35,905 bases of DNA from Thermoplasmata archaeon (GTDB lineage Archaea > Thermoplasmatota > UBA186 > UBA287), in the NCBI GenBank assembly GCA_011620765.1, contig WOYO01000005.1, forward strand, positions 1 to 35,905, in the 5' to 3' direction. The notes beneath the pieces are model-generated. The model made no database searches and was not told the DNA's origin. It saw nothing but the letters and a program-made list of their open reading frames with translations. This document shows, piece by piece, positions 19,394 to 27,662 of this stretch. The translations under genes and the position numbers were made by a program. The first letter of the stretch is position 1. The number at the start of each line of letters is the position of its first letter.

Positions 19394-20484
19394 AACACCT
19401 CCATAACTTTTAATATATCATCAGGCCTGTGAAGCTCCCCACCATAGCCTCCTAGAAGCTTTGTGTTTCTGTTCCAGCACTTCGCATCTGAGTAAAACTG
19501 CCCTGAATTCAGTTCAACCACAAGAACCTTTTTCATATCCTTAACATAATCCTCAAAGTTGCCCAGGGGCCACAGCACCTTTGGTCTCAGAAGCCCTGCC
19601 TTTATGCCCTTTTCTCTAGCCATTTTTACTGCCTTCTTTGCACTCCCTGCCTCAGAACCGTAAGCAATCACACACATATCAGCATCATCCAGCATAAAAA
19701 ATTCAGCGTCAACTATCTCCCCCTTTCTCTTCTCAACCTTATCAACTAACCTCGTGACAAGTGCCTGCTGAACTTCAGCAGAGGTAACTGGATAGCCTTT
19801 TTCATTATGTGTCAAACCCGTTACATGGAATCTATAGCCTTCACCGGCAACAGCCATAGGCGGGATAAGATCTTCATCCGCTTTAAAAGGGAGACACTCT
19901 GAGCTCCCGGGCTTCTTCCTATTCTCTATATCGACCTTTTCTCTGAGGTCCACGCCGCTAGTTATGTGTCCGCAGACCTCATCGCTTAGCACAATTACTG
20001 GCGTTCGGAAGCGCTCTGAAAGATTGAAAGCTCTTATGGTGAGATCATACATTTCCTGGGCATTGGCGGGGGCTAAAACTATCGTTCTGTAGTCTCCATG
20101 CGATCCAAACCTGCTCTGCATCACGTCTCCCTGGGCTACAAGTGTCGGAAGACCTGTGCTTGGCCCTGCACGCTGGACATCAACGATGACACAGGGTGTT
20201 TCTGTCATGGCTGCAAGTCCTATAGACTCCTGCATCAGCGAAAAGCCGGGGCCGCTTGTGGCCGTCATTGCTTTTTTTCCGGCCCATGACGCACCTAAAA
20301 CGCACATTATGCTGGCGAGCTCGTCTTCCATCTGCATAAATGCACCTCCAACCTGTGGAAGGCGCAATGCCATGCGCTCAGCTATCTCTGTCGATGGAGT
20401 TATGGGATACCCCCCAAAAAATCTGCAGCCTGCAGCTATTGCTCCTTCTGCGCATGCAACATCCCCATTAATAAACTCAAGCAT
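19390..20484 (-). CDS. korA: 2-oxoacid:ferredoxin oxidoreductase alpha subunit
   Basis: GDVACAEGAIAAGCRFFGGYPITPSTEIAE, MEDELASIMCVLGASWAGKKAMTATSGPGFSLMQE; start set to MLEFING (ORF track begins further upstream). Confidence 0.9.
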   Translation of the reverse strand: MLEFINGDVACAEGAIAAGCRFFGGYPITPSTEIAERMALRLPQVGGAFMQMEDELASIMCVLGASWAGKKAMTATSGPGFSLMQESIGLAAMTETPCVIVDVQRAGPSTGLPTLVAQGDVMQSRFGSHGDYRTIVLAPANAQEMYDLTIRAFNLSERFRTPVIVLSDEVCGHITSGVDLREKVDIENRKKPGSSECLPFKADEDLIPPMAVAGEGYRFHVTGLTHNEKGYPVTSAEVQQALVTRLVDKVEKRKGEIVDAEFFMLDDADMCVIAYGSEAGSAKKAVKMAREKGIKAGLLRPKVLWPLGNFEDYVKDMKKVLVVELNSGQFYSDAKCWNRNTKLLGGYGGELHRPDDILKVMEVF

Positions 20485-20731
20485 TTTTACCCCTCTCCTT
20501 AGATCTATACCTGTAGATCGCAAAATCAGGACATATCTCTGTGCAGATATCACACATTATGCAACCCTCAACATCATAGAGCTCTGGCGGATGATAACCT
20601 TTTGCGTTCATCACTTCGCTCTGTCGCAGAACCTTTTTTGGACAGAGGTCTATGCAAAAACCACAACCCTTGCATCGCTCTTCCTTCAAAAAAAGAAAAC
20701 CCCTCTGATTCTGCCAGCTCTTCATGCTCAT
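20477..20731 (-). CDS. korD: 2-oxoacid:ferredoxin oxidoreductase delta subunit (2[4Fe-4S] ferredoxin)
   Basis: CKGCGFCIDLCPKKVL and CIMCDICTEICPDFAI. Confidence 0.88.
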   Translation of the reverse strand: MSMKSWQNQRGFLFLKEERCKGCGFCIDLCPKKVLRQSEVMNAKGYHPPELYDVEGCIMCDICTEICPDFAIYRYRSKERGKNA

Positions 20732-20817
20732 TATTGTGTAATCTTCTCGCTCTCCAATAAACTTTACGATTTAAAGAATGAAACAAAACAAGAACAACGC
20801 CCTTAGGGCAAATTTAG

Positions 20818-21210
20818 ATGGCCCATACTCGATCGATCCCGGAACAGGTGATCTCAATACCAAGGGGGCAACCGGCTGAGATGGGGGATGCCTGCATCTA
20901 TCTGGCACAGACTCTTTTGTCCTGCCCCAACTATCTTACATTGATGCTCTGCTGCGGCATCTGCTCTGCCCTGCCTCTGCAAATATGCTGTTTTCCTTTA
21001 TCCTCGGCGCTTTTCTGCTGTGGAGTTATGCTTCAGCTCTTCGAGTTCCTGTGCTTTGAGCTCCCTGTGATAATAGCCAGAGCACTCATACAGATATCAC
21101 AGATCATGCTTTTAGAGATAGAACTCTGCTTTGAGGCGCCAATCATGTGCCCTGAGGATCTGGCTGTTATGTTAAGGGATCTGCCTGAGCTCTGCAGCGC
21201 AATCCGCTAG
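20818..21210 (+). CDS. Orphan Cys/Leu-rich ORF (130 aa), coding status uncertain
   Basis: Long open frame in the gap between divergent kor promoter and the SSS operon; no recognised family; internal similarity LCFELPVII/LCFEAPIMC. Confidence 0.25.
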   Translation: MAHTRSIPEQVISIPRGQPAEMGDACIYLAQTLLSCPNYLTLMLCCGICSALPLQICCFPLSSALFCCGVMLQLFEFLCFELPVIIARALIQISQIMLLEIELCFEAPIMCPEDLAVMLRDLPELCSAIR

Positions 21211-21353
21211 CGCGCATACCTTCTATACACATAGAAAACCACAATCATTGTGGCTACTAGAGAAAGGAGTGGTATCACAATCCCCATCCAGCTCGGGCCC
21301 AACGGTGTGTGCTCGTATGGTGGCAAAGAAAGTTCCTGAAGCAGCGCGATCAT
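21207..21353 (-). CDS. 48-aa single-TM microprotein (MIALLQELSLPPYEHTPLGPSWMGIVIPLLSLVATMIVVFYVYRRYAR)
   Basis: Strong RBS GGAGG; ATGA overlap with upstream microprotein; TM helix; not in ORF track because of length. Confidence 0.72.
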   Translation of the reverse strand: MIALLQELSLPPYEHTPLGPSWMGIVIPLLSLVATMIVVFYVYRRYAR

Positions 21354-21472
21354 TTTTTCCTCCTTTTATAAGAAAAATACGCCAGACCCATCCCTATAAA
21401 GGAAGCGATATATCCAATGGTAAGACCAACCATTCCCATAAACTCCTGTTGGGTCACAAAAAGCGCCATCAT
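21350..21472 (-). CDS. 40-aa single-TM microprotein (MMALFVTQQEFMGMVGLTIGYIASFIGMGLAYFSYKRRKK)
   Basis: RBS GGAGG; overlaps the 3' end of the 114-aa gene; TM helix with basic C-terminal tail; not in ORF track. Confidence 0.72.
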   Translation of the reverse strand: MMALFVTQQEFMGMVGLTIGYIASFIGMGLAYFSYKRRKK

Positions 21473-21813
21473 TTTTTTGCCTCCTCCAGTTCCTTCATCT
21501 CTTCCTCAAGTTTTTTTGTTTCCTCTTCAGTTAAAGACCAGCGCTGTGAATCATGCAGAAGCTTCAAATAGTGCAGCTGTCTCTTCTCGAAGGTTTCAGA
21601 TTGCACTTTCAGCTTTGGATCTATTATGTAAAACGTCAGAAAGGTGCTGACAGCAGCAACAGCTATGAGAACAAAGCCGATAGGCTCGAGCATTATAGCC
21701 CAATAGATGCCCAGAGCCCATGCAAAGTAGCTGATCGCTGAGAAAAAGCCTGCAAGATAATCCTCCTTTGTCCATGCATCGCAATCCTCTTCACTCCATT
21801 CTCTCTTTATCAT
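21469..21813 (-). CDS. Small membrane protein (2 TM, charged coiled-coil C-terminus), possible symporter accessory subunit
   Basis: 114 aa, two hydrophobic segments (AGFFSAISYFAWALGIYWAIML; GFVLIAVAAVSTFLTFYII), EEEMKELEEAKK tail, 2 nt from SSS gene. Confidence 0.7.
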   Translation of the reverse strand: MIKREWSEEDCDAWTKEDYLAGFFSAISYFAWALGIYWAIMLEPIGFVLIAVAAVSTFLTFYIIDPKLKVQSETFEKRQLHYLKLLHDSQRWSLTEEETKKLEEEMKELEEAKK

Positions 21814-21815
21814 AT

Positions 21816-23411
21816 TTATTCCTCCTTTATGAGACCTCTTCTAATGGCCTCTTTTCTCACAGGTCCCCAGAAGCCTGGTGGTCTTGTCATTGTATAGAAT
21901 GTAACCAGATGGTCCATGTCCTCAGGCTTTGTTAAGAATGTAACTGGTAGATACATAAGGGCGCTTATTATCATCATGAGCCAGAAGCGCACAGCATCGT
22001 TGTACACAGGTATTACGCCAAGGGCAGGCAGCACCCAGGCAATGAGCCACGAAACGCCAAGGTTAACAATCATTGCCGTTAGATATCCCCATCCATTGAA
22101 CCTCCACCATAGCACCTGCAGAAGCTGTGGGAGCCAGATAGCAGAGCTCAAAAACCACATAGCGAATATTAGCCAGCCAACAAAGTCCTCTCCAACCATC
22201 AAGCCGAAAACAAAGGAGCCCAGCATTATCAGAATCGTTGCTATTCTACCAACACGCACAAGCTGCTTCTCGCTCGCATTCGGATTTATGTAATGGTGGT
22301 AGATATCTCTTGTAGCATACTCTGCGCCAAGGTTTATGTGCGTATCTATCGTAGATATGTGTATCGCTAGTATCCCGGCAAAAAAGAACCCTATAAGTCC
22401 GGAGGGCAAAAATTTGAAACCGATCCAGTAAAAGCCCATGTCATAGCCTGATGTGGGATCGGTTATGCTGAGAAGAGGCAGCAGGACGAAGAAAGCGAGA
22501 ATCATAGCAACCCATATGGAGTTTCTTATGATTATCAACATTCCTCCTCCCCATATGCTATATGAAGCGTCCCTCACGCTCTTGGTTGATGCAGCCCTCT
22601 GAGCATCAGGATAGTAATCTATATGAGTTCCCATACCTAGACCGCCGAAAACAAGGATAATTATCATTGTTATCAGCCAGAAGAGAGAGAAGTTGTTGGG
22701 ATCCGTTGCATCAAATGCATCAAAATGGAAGGGATTCAGACGCCAGCTCTCCCCCGTAGCAGCCAGTGAGGCTTTTATTCCTTCTATGCCGCCTGCACCA
22801 GCTATCCCATAGGCCGCTACTAAAACTATAAGGATGAACATTATTGTTCCCTGCTGAAGGTCTCCCACAACAACTCCCCAGTAACCTGCAACCATCGAGT
22901 ATATTCCAATAACGAGAGTAAAGACTACCATCCCCATCCACAGAGGCCAGTCAAAGACCATGTTGCATACTTTACCCATTGCTATGCCAACCCAGCCGAG
23001 AACAAACATCTGCATAAACACCTGCCAGCCCGCAAGCCAGCCGCGCAGGAGCTCAGCCGGCAAACCAGCAAAACGAAGGGTTTGATACTCTGCCTGCGTA
23101 TAAGCTAAAGAGCGTTTAAAGACCTTTATACTGAAAAAAGCGCTCAAAGCGCACCAGCCCATTGTAAATAGATACCAGATGCCTCTCGCTCCATGCCTGT
23201 ATAGGGTCCCTCCCATCCATATTGGAGTGTCTGTTGCTGTATGCGTTCCATAAACCGAAACAGCAGGCATCCACCAGGGAAGGCCCCTTCCTGCAAGGAA
23301 AAAATTCTCCTGTGATCTGCTGGCTATCCTTGTGAAAAGGAAGCCGAAGGAGAAAAACCACACTATATACACGAAAACCCATACCCAGTCAAGCGAACTG
23401 AATGGTACCAT
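21816..23411 (-). CDS. Sodium:solute symporter (SSS family)
   Basis: About 13 TM segments; RSQENFFLAGRGLPWWMPAVSVYGTHTATDTPIWM and AILAIHISTIDTHINLGAEYATRDIYHHYI features. Confidence 0.85.
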   Translation of the reverse strand: MVPFSSLDWVWVFVYIVWFFSFGFLFTRIASRSQENFFLAGRGLPWWMPAVSVYGTHTATDTPIWMGGTLYRHGARGIWYLFTMGWCALSAFFSIKVFKRSLAYTQAEYQTLRFAGLPAELLRGWLAGWQVFMQMFVLGWVGIAMGKVCNMVFDWPLWMGMVVFTLVIGIYSMVAGYWGVVVGDLQQGTIMFILIVLVAAYGIAGAGGIEGIKASLAATGESWRLNPFHFDAFDATDPNNFSLFWLITMIIILVFGGLGMGTHIDYYPDAQRAASTKSVRDASYSIWGGGMLIIIRNSIWVAMILAFFVLLPLLSITDPTSGYDMGFYWIGFKFLPSGLIGFFFAGILAIHISTIDTHINLGAEYATRDIYHHYINPNASEKQLVRVGRIATILIMLGSFVFGLMVGEDFVGWLIFAMWFLSSAIWLPQLLQVLWWRFNGWGYLTAMIVNLGVSWLIAWVLPALGVIPVYNDAVRFWLMMIISALMYLPVTFLTKPEDMDHLVTFYTMTRPPGFWGPVRKEAIRRGLIKEE

Positions 23412-23739
23412 TTATTCACCCTCGATTATAATTACCTTTTTTCTATATTAAGGTTTTTATCTTTCTTTCCTGTTTTGTTTCTGCATGCACTTTGCCCTCT
23501 TATAGTCACAGAGATCTAAAAAAAGATTCAGCAAAATAAAAATTCTCATATATGCCCCCAGGTTCTAAAAAGATATGAGCCTCTGTACATCCATCAGCGA
23601 TCCATATACTATCCTCTATGATCCAGGTTGTGAGAGCCAGACAATCGGCAGAACAATAGCTTAAGCATACCCGAGGAGCAGAGCTGTCTTGGTATATAGA
23701 AAGCTAGTAGTTTTATTCTCAAGTCAGTATAGCTCTCTT

Positions 23740-24168
23740 TTATCCCGTCTTATATTCCAAAAGTTTTTCCTTAACTGCAGGATACTTCAAAGAAAGGATC
23801 TCTGCAGCGAATATAGCAGCATTATCACCCCTGTCCAACCCCATTGTTGCAACTGGAACACCTGAAGGCATCTGAACCATTGATAGAATAGAATCTAAAG
23901 ACAGCTTACCGCTCACAGGCACGCCTATAACGGGCTTTTCAGTTAGAGATGCTATAAAACCCGGTAAAGCAGCAGATAAACCAGCTATCGCTATAAATAC
24001 TTCAACATCCTCAAGCTCTTTTACGCGCTCCTCAAGTTTATTGTGTGATCTGTGCGCTGAGATGAAATCTGTAGAGTAATCTATATCAAAACGCTCAAGC
24101 ATTTGCTTTGCTTTCTCAACCACGCTTTCGTCGCTTCTGCTTCCTGCTATTATCGCTACCTTCATCAA
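23740..24168 (-). CDS. purE: N5-carboxyaminoimidazole ribonucleotide mutase / AIR carboxylase-like
   Basis: IIAGSRSDESVVEKA, ISAHRSHNKLEE, LPGFIASLTEKPVIGVPVSGKLSLDSILSMVQMPSGVPVATMGLDRGDNAAIFAAEIL. Confidence 0.92.
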   Translation of the reverse strand: MMKVAIIAGSRSDESVVEKAKQMLERFDIDYSTDFISAHRSHNKLEERVKELEDVEVFIAIAGLSAALPGFIASLTEKPVIGVPVSGKLSLDSILSMVQMPSGVPVATMGLDRGDNAAIFAAEILSLKYPAVKEKLLEYKTG

Positions 24169-24802
24169 AGCGTAAAAGCGTTGTGTATTTATATATGCTT
24201 TTTCCGTCCTTTACTGTGTGCAGCTTTTTGCTCTCTTTTTTCTCAGCACTCTTTAAAGCAATAAGCTTTTTCACAGCCTCTTTTTCCTCTGATAGAGAAG
24301 GAAAATAGAGATCTATACCACCCTTAACATCCTCTGCATAAGCCTCTGTTATATAATCCTCCCATCCATCCGGTATTTTACCTCTAAGCTGAAGCTTTGC
24401 TTCATAGTAGCCACCATGTTTTTTTCCACATGAAGGGCATAAAGCGTGTTTTACCTTAACCTCTATCTTTTTCTCCCTTTTTATTTCAATTCCAAAAGCG
24501 TTCAGTATCACAGAAACCTCAAATAACTGAAGATAAGGATCTCCTTTTATGTTTTTTACATCGATTTCCTTAAGGCGCGCGCTCTTTTCAAGAGTAAGAT
24601 TCTCCAGAATGGCGTTCTTTAAAGGATCTTTATCCTCTTCCTGCACCCACAAATTCCCTTTTTTCCTGGCTCCGCAATCTCTGCATATTTCCAGAGTTAT
24701 CGTCTCAGGCAATTTTACTTCTATATGCTTTGATGCGCATTCTGCACATAAACCATCAAAGAGCTCTTCTGTCTCTTTCCCGCATTCAACGCAAAACCTC
24801 AT
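24116..24802 (-). CDS. NMD3 family protein (archaeal)
   Basis: Zn-finger CVECGKETEELFDGLCAEC…ICRDCG…ALCPSCGKKHGGYYEAKLQLRG. Confidence 0.85.
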   Translation of the reverse strand: MRFCVECGKETEELFDGLCAECASKHIEVKLPETITLEICRDCGARKKGNLWVQEEDKDPLKNAILENLTLEKSARLKEIDVKNIKGDPYLQLFEVSVILNAFGIEIKREKKIEVKVKHALCPSCGKKHGGYYEAKLQLRGKIPDGWEDYITEAYAEDVKGGIDLYFPSLSEEKEAVKKLIALKSAEKKESKKLHTVKDGKSIYKYTTLLRFDEGSDNSRKQKRRKRG

Positions 24803-25092
24803 AACCTCACCATCTGCGCATGAGGGATCTTTTCTATATATATTACATTATTCTTATCAATCACTCCGCATTTTATAGCACAGTCTACTGTTTTTTCCCC
24901 AACCAGGTTTGCTATTGTCGCCTCTTCGAGAGCTTTTGAAAGCTCTTTGCAATTGGCGGGATTACCTTTGTAAAAAGATTCTTTGATCTCAATCTTAAGC
25001 TTTCCTTCTCTGAAGGTTTGGCCTAGCAGCTCCTCATCGCATGCAGCTACCAGTGTTTCATTACCTAAAGCTGTTATTTTTAGTGTTATCAT
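24799..25092 (-). CDS. DUF424 family protein
   Basis: 97 aa; ACDEELLGQTFREGKLKIEIKESFYKG…ANLVGEKTVDCAIKCGVI; overlaps start of NMD3 gene, a pairing common in archaea. Confidence 0.8.
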   Translation of the reverse strand: MITLKITALGNETLVAACDEELLGQTFREGKLKIEIKESFYKGNPANCKELSKALEEATIANLVGEKTVDCAIKCGVIDKNNVIYIEKIPHAQMVRL

Positions 25093-25345
25093 CTGTTTGC
25101 CTTTCTCCAGTTGTATTATATCTAATTGATTTAATGTTTCTTATAGTCTTCTTTGTCTGCATCTTATTTTTGTTAAACATATATTTAAGATCTTTACCAG
25201 AACCCCTTTGTTTCAACTGGAACTTTTTGATTCTATTGTAGTAATAAAAAGTTATAATATAAAAAAGTTTCGATTTGATTCAATAGATATCTAGAATATC
25301 TCCAGTAGAAATGAGGGGGTAGGAAGGTACAACACACATCTACAA

Positions 25346-25357
25346 TTATTTATAAAA
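25346..25357 (+). promoter_or_regulatory. TATA box of leaderless lysS promoter
   Basis: ttatttataaaa about 26 nt upstream of ATG 25379. Confidence 0.5.
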
Positions 25358-25378
25358 ACAAACAACCTATTCTGGTAT

Positions 25379-26935
25379 ATGCACTGGATAGATGTCATAG
25401 CAAACAAACTTTTAGAGAAAAAAAATGTTATAGCAAGCGGAACATCGATCTCAGGAATGATTCATATAGGAAACCTTACAGACGTTGTGATAGCTGAGGG
25501 CATTCATAGAGCTATAATCGAAAAAGAAGGAAATAGCAAATTACTATGGATAATGGATGATATGGATCCATTACGCAAAGTACCTCCACAACTGCCCAAA
25601 GAGTACAAACAATATATGGGCCACCCAGTATCTTCACTAGCGTGGAGCCCTAATGAGAGCTTTGTTGAGCACTCTACAAAAAGCTTTTTAAAAGCAATGG
25701 AAAAAATAGGCATTAAGCCAGAGGTGATTTCAGGTGCAGACATGTATAAAAAGGGGCTTTATGATGATATGATAAAAATATCTCTTAAAAAAGCATCAGA
25801 GATAAGAAAGATATTTGCAGAGGTCTCCGGATCTAAAAGAAGTGAGAGCTGGTTACCATTTAATCCCATATGTGAAAATTGTGGTAAGATAGCTACTACA
25901 GAGGCTATTGGTTTTGAAGATGACTATGTATATTATAGATGCATAGAAGGTGTTGCAGGAAAACAGAAAATAAAAGGGTGTGGTTATGAGGGTAAAACAA
26001 GCATAAGGAACGGGAAGCTTACATGGCGTGTGGAATGGGCCGCAAGGTGGAAAATCCTTGGAGTAACATGTGAGCCCTTCGGTAAAGAGCATGCAGCAGC
26101 GGGAGGCTCTTATGATACAAGCAAAAGGATAAGTGAAGAAATATTCGGCTATCCAGCGCCCTACCCTGTTGTTTATGAGCACATAATGGTAGAGGGAAAG
26201 AAGATGAGCAAGTCTCTGGGCAATATAATAACACTCGAAGAGCTTTTAGAGATCCTTCCACCAGAGGTCATAAGATTTTTCTTCTTCAGGGTAAAGCCCA
26301 CAACCCACAAGGACTTCAACATAGATCGAGAAATACTGCAATTGATGCGAGAATATGAACACGTTGAGCGCTTATACTACGGAATAGAAAAGCCGTCTAA
26401 GGGAGAGGATATAGAAGATCTGAAAAGAATGTATGAGCTCTCTCAGGTAGATTGGCCCACATCTAAACACATATCTCAGGTGCCTTATGCACACCTAACA
26501 ACTCTCGTGCAGATAAGCAGCGATGAAAGCGATGTGTTTAGAATGCTTGAGAAGAGCGGATATGAATTGAATGAAGAGGTAAAGAAAAGAGTCAGAGAGC
26601 TTTTGCCCCTGATTAAGAATTTTCTCAGGATGAAAGGTTCGGAACCCATAAGGTTCACGATAAAAAAAGAGCTTGAAGACGAAGAGAAGGAGAGCTTTAA
26701 GCCCTTTAAAGAATGCCTGAATGATATTGCTGAGTTTTTTACTGAAGCAAAAGATGAGGATCAGCTAACAAATTATATTTATGAATGCGCAAAGAAGCAT
26801 GGTTTTAAACCAAAAGAGCTATTTAATGCAATCTACTCTCTGTTCCTTGGAAAAGGCTCAGGCCCCAGAGTCGGGACTCTTCTACTCGCACTAGATACAG
26901 ATTTCGTTCTCAGGAGATTAAAATTGGAAGGATAA
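25379..26935 (+). CDS. lysS: Lysyl-tRNA synthetase, class I
   Basis: ASGTSISGMIHIGNLTDVVIAEGIHRAI; GKKMSKSLGN; VEWAARWKILGVTCEPFGKEHAAAGGSYDTSKRI. Confidence 0.95.
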   Translation: MHWIDVIANKLLEKKNVIASGTSISGMIHIGNLTDVVIAEGIHRAIIEKEGNSKLLWIMDDMDPLRKVPPQLPKEYKQYMGHPVSSLAWSPNESFVEHSTKSFLKAMEKIGIKPEVISGADMYKKGLYDDMIKISLKKASEIRKIFAEVSGSKRSESWLPFNPICENCGKIATTEAIGFEDDYVYYRCIEGVAGKQKIKGCGYEGKTSIRNGKLTWRVEWAARWKILGVTCEPFGKEHAAAGGSYDTSKRISEEIFGYPAPYPVVYEHIMVEGKKMSKSLGNIITLEELLEILPPEVIRFFFFRVKPTTHKDFNIDREILQLMREYEHVERLYYGIEKPSKGEDIEDLKRMYELSQVDWPTSKHISQVPYAHLTTLVQISSDESDVFRMLEKSGYELNEEVKKRVRELLPLIKNFLRMKGSEPIRFTIKKELEDEEKESFKPFKECLNDIAEFFTEAKDEDQLTNYIYECAKKHGFKPKELFNAIYSLFLGKGSGPRVGTLLLALDTDFVLRRLKLEG

Positions 26936-26999
26936 CCAAAGGTATATCCTGCAGTATAGAGCATAGAAAGTTAAAAATAAAAACAACATAATTACTTGT

Positions 27000-27662
27000 G
27001 TGAAGTGTTTTTTTGAAAAAAAGCACCCTTTAAACCTCGAAAACATGGAACTCCAGCTCTTTGATAGAATGCCCTCTGGAGATGGAGAGATTGAGAAAAA
27101 GGACTGCGACAGAATATTTGTGCTTTTAGATGGAGAAGTTTTGTTTAAGATCAGAGATAAGGTTTATAAAGCAAGGAGAAACAACCCTTTTTTAACAAAG
27201 CCCTCTGCTTTATACCTGCCATGCAATAAGAGCGCCAGGATCGAAAAGAAAAGCGAAAGTATGCTTATGATCTCTGCGACCGTAAAAAGTAGATCTAATG
27301 GGGTCGCTAGAATAATAAAGCAAAAAGATGTAAAAACAACCTATATTGGAAACAGCGGTATGAGGAGCAAGGAGAGAAAGATATTTGAAAAAGGTACTAT
27401 CGCATGTGGTGAAATCATATGCGCCCCAGGTAAATGGGTTATAAATGAGTGTAGTGGAAACAGAGCACTGTTTTTCTTGTTGAGATCAGAAAAAAGTTTC
27501 GGTTTTATACGCACATGGAGTAACAAGCATGATGAGACAAACCTTATAGAGGATAGATGCGTTGTCTCCTGCAGTGAAGGAAAAGAGGCCATGGTTGTAG
27601 AGCCGGGTGCAGCAATGTATGCGTTGTGGTTTTTGAGTGGAGGAGAAAGAGATGAAAGATGA
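27000..27662 (+). CDS. IolB-like (5-deoxy-glucuronate isomerase family) bicupin, degenerate metal site
   Basis: GTG start; CDRIFVLLDGEVLFKI…; KSFGFIRTWSNKHDETNLIEDRCVVSCSEG…GAAMYALWFLSG aligns by eye to the IolB C-terminal half, but the YPPHKHD metal-ligand motif is absent. Confidence 0.6.
   Translation: MKCFFEKKHPLNLENMELQLFDRMPSGDGEIEKKDCDRIFVLLDGEVLFKIRDKVYKARRNNPFLTKPSALYLPCNKSARIEKKSESMLMISATVKSRSNGVARIIKQKDVKTTYIGNSGMRSKERKIFEKGTIACGEIICAPGKWVINECSGNRALFFLLRSEKSFGFIRTWSNKHDETNLIEDRCVVSCSEGKEAMVVEPGAAMYALWFLSGGERDER

Noticed and set aside
20098-20806. + strand ORFs opposite korA/korD
   Set aside because: They overlap strongly supported kor genes and show no domain signal.
23430-23739. 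Intergenic region before the symporter gene, including a 29-aa ORF (MSLCTSISDPYTILYDPGCESQTIGRTIA)
   Set aside because: Too short, no clear ribosome-binding site, no recognisable homology; could be decayed sequence but the evidence is insufficient.
25041-25241. 66-aa hydrophobic + strand ORF
   Set aside because: AT-rich intergenic/antisense sequence with no RBS or family support; hydrophobicity is expected from T-rich codons.
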